Below, in pieces: positions 61,670 through 64,000 of a stretch of DNA of 64,000 nt (positions within the stretch are counted from its first letter, which is position 1; every line of letters starts with the position of its first letter). The stretch is from Juglans regia (Eukaryota; Streptophyta; Magnoliopsida; Fagales; Juglandaceae), in assembly GCF_001411555.2 (NCBI RefSeq), contig NC_049911.1, positions 34,299,340 through 34,363,339 on the forward strand. The letters are read 5' to 3'. The notes beneath the pieces are model-generated. The model worked only from the letters and a program-made list of their open reading frames with translations. It was not told the origin of the DNA and ran no database searches. The translations under genes and the position numbers were made by a program.

Positions 61670-64000
61670 ATGGAGGATTCAGCATCAGGCGCCATGATAA
61701 AGCTGACTGCCTCAAACTACAGTCTTTGGAGACCTCGAATGGAGGATCTCTTGAACTGTAAAGATCTGTTTGACCCTTTGGAAGATGAAGGGAAGAAGCC
61801 AGATGAAGTTACGGATCAAGTGTGGAAAAAGATGCACAAGAAGACTATTGGTCAGATCAGGCAATGGATTGACCATAGTGTTTTTCACCACGTGGCCCAG
61901 GAGACGGATGCATATAACCTCTGGAAAAAGTTAGAGGATATGTATCAGGCTAAAACTGCTCGAAACAAGGCCCTCTTGATGAGACGGCTTGTTAACTTGA
62001 AGTTGAAAAGCGATACCTCTGTTGCCGAGCATACTAGCGAGTTTCAAAACCTAGTTAACCAGCTCGGGTCCGTCAACCTGAATCTTGGCGATGAAGAACA
62101 AGCCCTGCTACTTCTCAGTTCATTACCAGACAGTTGGGAGACGCTGGTGGTCTCCCTAAGTAACTCTACTCCAGATGGCAAACTTACCATGACGATGGTT
62201 AAGGATGCCCTATTTAATGAGGAGGCCAGACGAAAAGAGACAAGCATGAATCAAACTCATGCCCTTGTCACCGAGAGTAGAGAAAGGCCTCAAGGTAATG
62301 ATAGAGGGAGAAGTGGAGGCAGAAACAGAGGGAAGCCTCAACCACGTGGGAGGTCCAGCAGCAGCAAGAACCAGCAGACGGGTAACATAAAATGTTACCA
62401 CTGTGGCAAAGAAGGCCACATGAGGAAACACTGCCGCAAGTTTTTAAGGGAGCAAGGTCAAAGCAGTAAGCTGAAGAAAGAAGATGGTGAAACCCTTGTC
62501 ACTCTTTCTGGAGATGTGGCAATACTCTCCACCAGTGACGAGACGTGTCTGCACGTTGCAAGCCATGATGTTGAGTGGGTGGTAGACACAGCAGCATCAT
62601 ACCACGCCACTTCCCACAGTGAATTTTTCACTACGTACAAAGCAGGAGACTTTGGTACGGTAAGGATGGGGAATGCCAGTTCCTCGAAGATCGTGGGTGT
62701 TGGCGAAGTGCAGATAAAAACCAACGTTGGTTGCACCATGGTGTTGAAAGATGTTCGACACATTCCTGACCTTCGGCTCAACCTGATTTCCGGGACAGCC
62801 CTTGATCGACAGGGCTATGACAGCTACTTCAGCAAAGGCACTTGGAAGCTGTCACAAGGTGCCATGGTTGTCGCCCGAGGACATATTTGCGGTACGTTGT
62901 ACAAGACCCATGTGAAGATCGGTTCTGATAGCCTCAATGCAGTGGAAGACGAGGCATCACCGAATCTGTGGCACAAGAGACTCGGACACATGGGTGAGAA
63001 AGGGTTGGATACGCTTGCGAAGAAGGCACTCATCAAAGTTGCCAAAGGAACAGCGTTAAACCCTTGTGAGTACTGTTTGTTTGGCAAACAATGCAGAGTC
63101 TCGTTTAAATCCTCTACGAAGAGAAGATCAGAGTTGTTGAGTCTGGTACACTCTGATGTATGTGGTCCCATGGAAGAAGAGTCATTGGGAGGTAACAGAT
63201 ATTTCGTGACATTCATTGATGATGCTTCACGAAAAGTCTGGGTATATGTTTTGAAGTCAAAGGATCAGGTCTTCGAGCACTTCAAGAATTTCCACACCCT
63301 AGTGGAAAGAGAGACGGGAAAGAAGTTGAAGTGCCTGCGAACGGACAATGGAGGAGAATATGTCTCCAAAAGGTTCGCTGCATACTGCGCTGATCGCGGT
63401 ATTCGACATGAGAAGACGGTCCCATATACCCCTCAGCACAATGGTGTAGCCGAAAGAATGAACCGGACCATCATTGAAAGAACAAGATGCATGCTCAGTA
63501 TGGCCAAGTTACCAAAGCCATTCTGGGGTGAAGCTGTTCTAGCTGCCTGTTACCTGATCAACAGATCACCTTCTGCACCACTGGAATTTGAAATTCCTGA
63601 GAAGGTTTGGTCTGGAAAAGATGTCTCTTACTCTCACCTGAGAGTGTTTGGGTGCAAAGCCTTTGCACACGTATCCAAGGAGCTGAGACAGAAGCTCGAT
63701 GTCAAGTCAACTCCATGTATCTTTGTTGGATATGGAGATGAAGAATTCGGATACAAATTATGGGATCCAGTGACAAAGAAAATTGTCAGAAGTAGGGACG
63801 TTGTGTTCCATGAAAACCAGAACATAGGAACTGAAGCTTCATCAAGAGAGCTTAGTTCCGATACTCCAAATCCTGCACCATTACAGTCCGCCACAGATAA
63901 TGAGGAAATGCAGGATCGAGATCCAGAAGCAGAAGAAGAAGCTCAGGGTGTCGAGCAGGGGGAGCAAGAATCCTCTCCACCAGCAGCTGGTGTACCACCA
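61670..64000 (+). CDS. Ty1/copia Gag-Pol polyprotein (Gag, protease, integrase; runs off window)
   Basis: A retrotransposon polyprotein. From the ATG at 61670 the frame stays open for 777 codons to the window edge, with no stop or frameshift, by direct reading. In order: Gag (SNYSLWRPRMEDLL near residue 18, UBN2-type region), CCHC zinc knuckle (CYHCGKEGHMRKHC, near 242), aspartic protease (VVDTAAS, near 305), gag-pre-integrase HHCC region (LWHKRLGHM, then CEYC), and an integrase core. The integrase core has the Asp in HSDVCGPM, the Asp in TDNGGEY and the Glu in NGVAERMNRT, a full DDE set. A Glu/Pro-rich linker follows. Reverse transcriptase and RNase H should lie to the right. It belongs to the TNT1-94/Tork-like class by motifs. 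The intact frame suggests a young insertion. Confidence 0.93.
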   Translation, partial: MEDSASGAMIKLTASNYSLWRPRMEDLLNCKDLFDPLEDEGKKPDEVTDQVWKKMHKKTIGQIRQWIDHSVFHHVAQETDAYNLWKKLEDMYQAKTARNKALLMRRLVNLKLKSDTSVAEHTSEFQNLVNQLGSVNLNLGDEEQALLLLSSLPDSWETLVVSLSNSTPDGKLTMTMVKDALFNEEARRKETSMNQTHALVTESRERPQGNDRGRSGGRNRGKPQPRGRSSSSKNQQTGNIKCYHCGKEGHMRKHCRKFLREQGQSSKLKKEDGETLVTLSGDVAILSTSDETCLHVASHDVEWVVDTAASYHATSHSEFFTTYKAGDFGTVRMGNASSSKIVGVGEVQIKTNVGCTMVLKDVRHIPDLRLNLISGTALDRQGYDSYFSKGTWKLSQGAMVVARGHICGTLYKTHVKIGSDSLNAVEDEASPNLWHKRLGHMGEKGLDTLAKKALIKVAKGTALNPCEYCLFGKQCRVSFKSSTKRRSELLSLVHSDVCGPMEEESLGGNRYFVTFIDDASRKVWVYVLKSKDQVFEHFKNFHTLVERETGKKLKCLRTDNGGEYVSKRFAAYCADRGIRHEKTVPYTPQHNGVAERMNRTIIERTRCMLSMAKLPKPFWGEAVLAACYLINRSPSAPLEFEIPEKVWSGKDVSYSHLRVFGCKAFAHVSKELRQKLDVKSTPCIFVGYGDEEFGYKLWDPVTKKIVRSRDVVFHENQNIGTEASSRELSSDTPNPAPLQSATDNEEMQDRDPEAEEEAQGVEQGEQESSPPAAGVPP

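Larger units (their letters stand above)
60662..64000 (+). mobile_element. Ty1/copia LTR retrotransposon inserted in the aspartate aminotransferase intron
   Basis: It comprises the 5' LTR, primer site, GC-rich leader and Gag-Pol frame listed separately. It has the same orientation as the host gene and begins 280 bp after the last visible exon (donor GTAAGA at 60382). Same-sense LTRs can supply poly(A) signals inside the host transcript. The right end is outside the window. Confidence 0.92.

Overview
This is nuclear DNA of a flowering plant, probably a woody eudicot. The genes have many short exons with GT-AG introns, the spacers are very AT-rich, and microsatellites, small inverted-repeat transposons (MITEs), LINE and SINE pieces and a Ty1/copia retrotransposon are frequent. 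The high copy number of one 'ATCTCATC' MITE family suggests a Fagales tree such as walnut or pecan. That is an impression and not a proof.

Layout. 1-4750 (-): EMBRYONIC FLOWER 1-like Polycomb gene, 3' end outside the window, with its leader reaching about 6.0 kb. 6.0-14.4 kb: gene-poor, AT-microsatellite-rich desert. 14.88-21.70 kb (+): tesmin/TSO1-like CXC (TCX5/6 type) DNA-binding protein. 23.16-27.22 kb (+): alpha/beta hydrolase. 28.25-36.92 kb (-): TOM1-like (TOL9-type) ubiquitin-sorting protein whose introns hold a LINE piece, a long hairpin MITE and a SINE. 39.24-42.04 kb (-): chloroplast class-IV aminotransferase (DAT1/ADCL type). 43.17-49.05 kb (+): eIF3 subunit L, head-to-head with the aminotransferase. 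51.42-55.38 kb (+): tetraspanin of the TOM2A/TET18-20 class. 57.96-60.38 kb (+): 5' two thirds of an aspartate aminotransferase. From 60.66 kb (+): a Ty1/copia element with a complete 5' LTR, primer-binding site and uninterrupted gag-protease-integrase frame running off the window.

The genes are unrelated housekeeping, regulatory and trafficking genes, with no operon-like logic. Exon chains were built by hand from splice sites, and reading phase was checked at every junction. All eight chains keep frame. No described or undescribed multi-gene system was found. The most interesting points are: an aspartate aminotransferase that seems to have lost its ancestral start codon and peroxisomal signal and carries a copia insertion; an 87-nt in-frame intron-like piece in EMF1; a TCX gene with no ATG at the expected start; a GC-AG intron in the aminotransferase; a perfect 190-bp tandem duplication; and a GC-rich palindromic repeat array in the copia leader.
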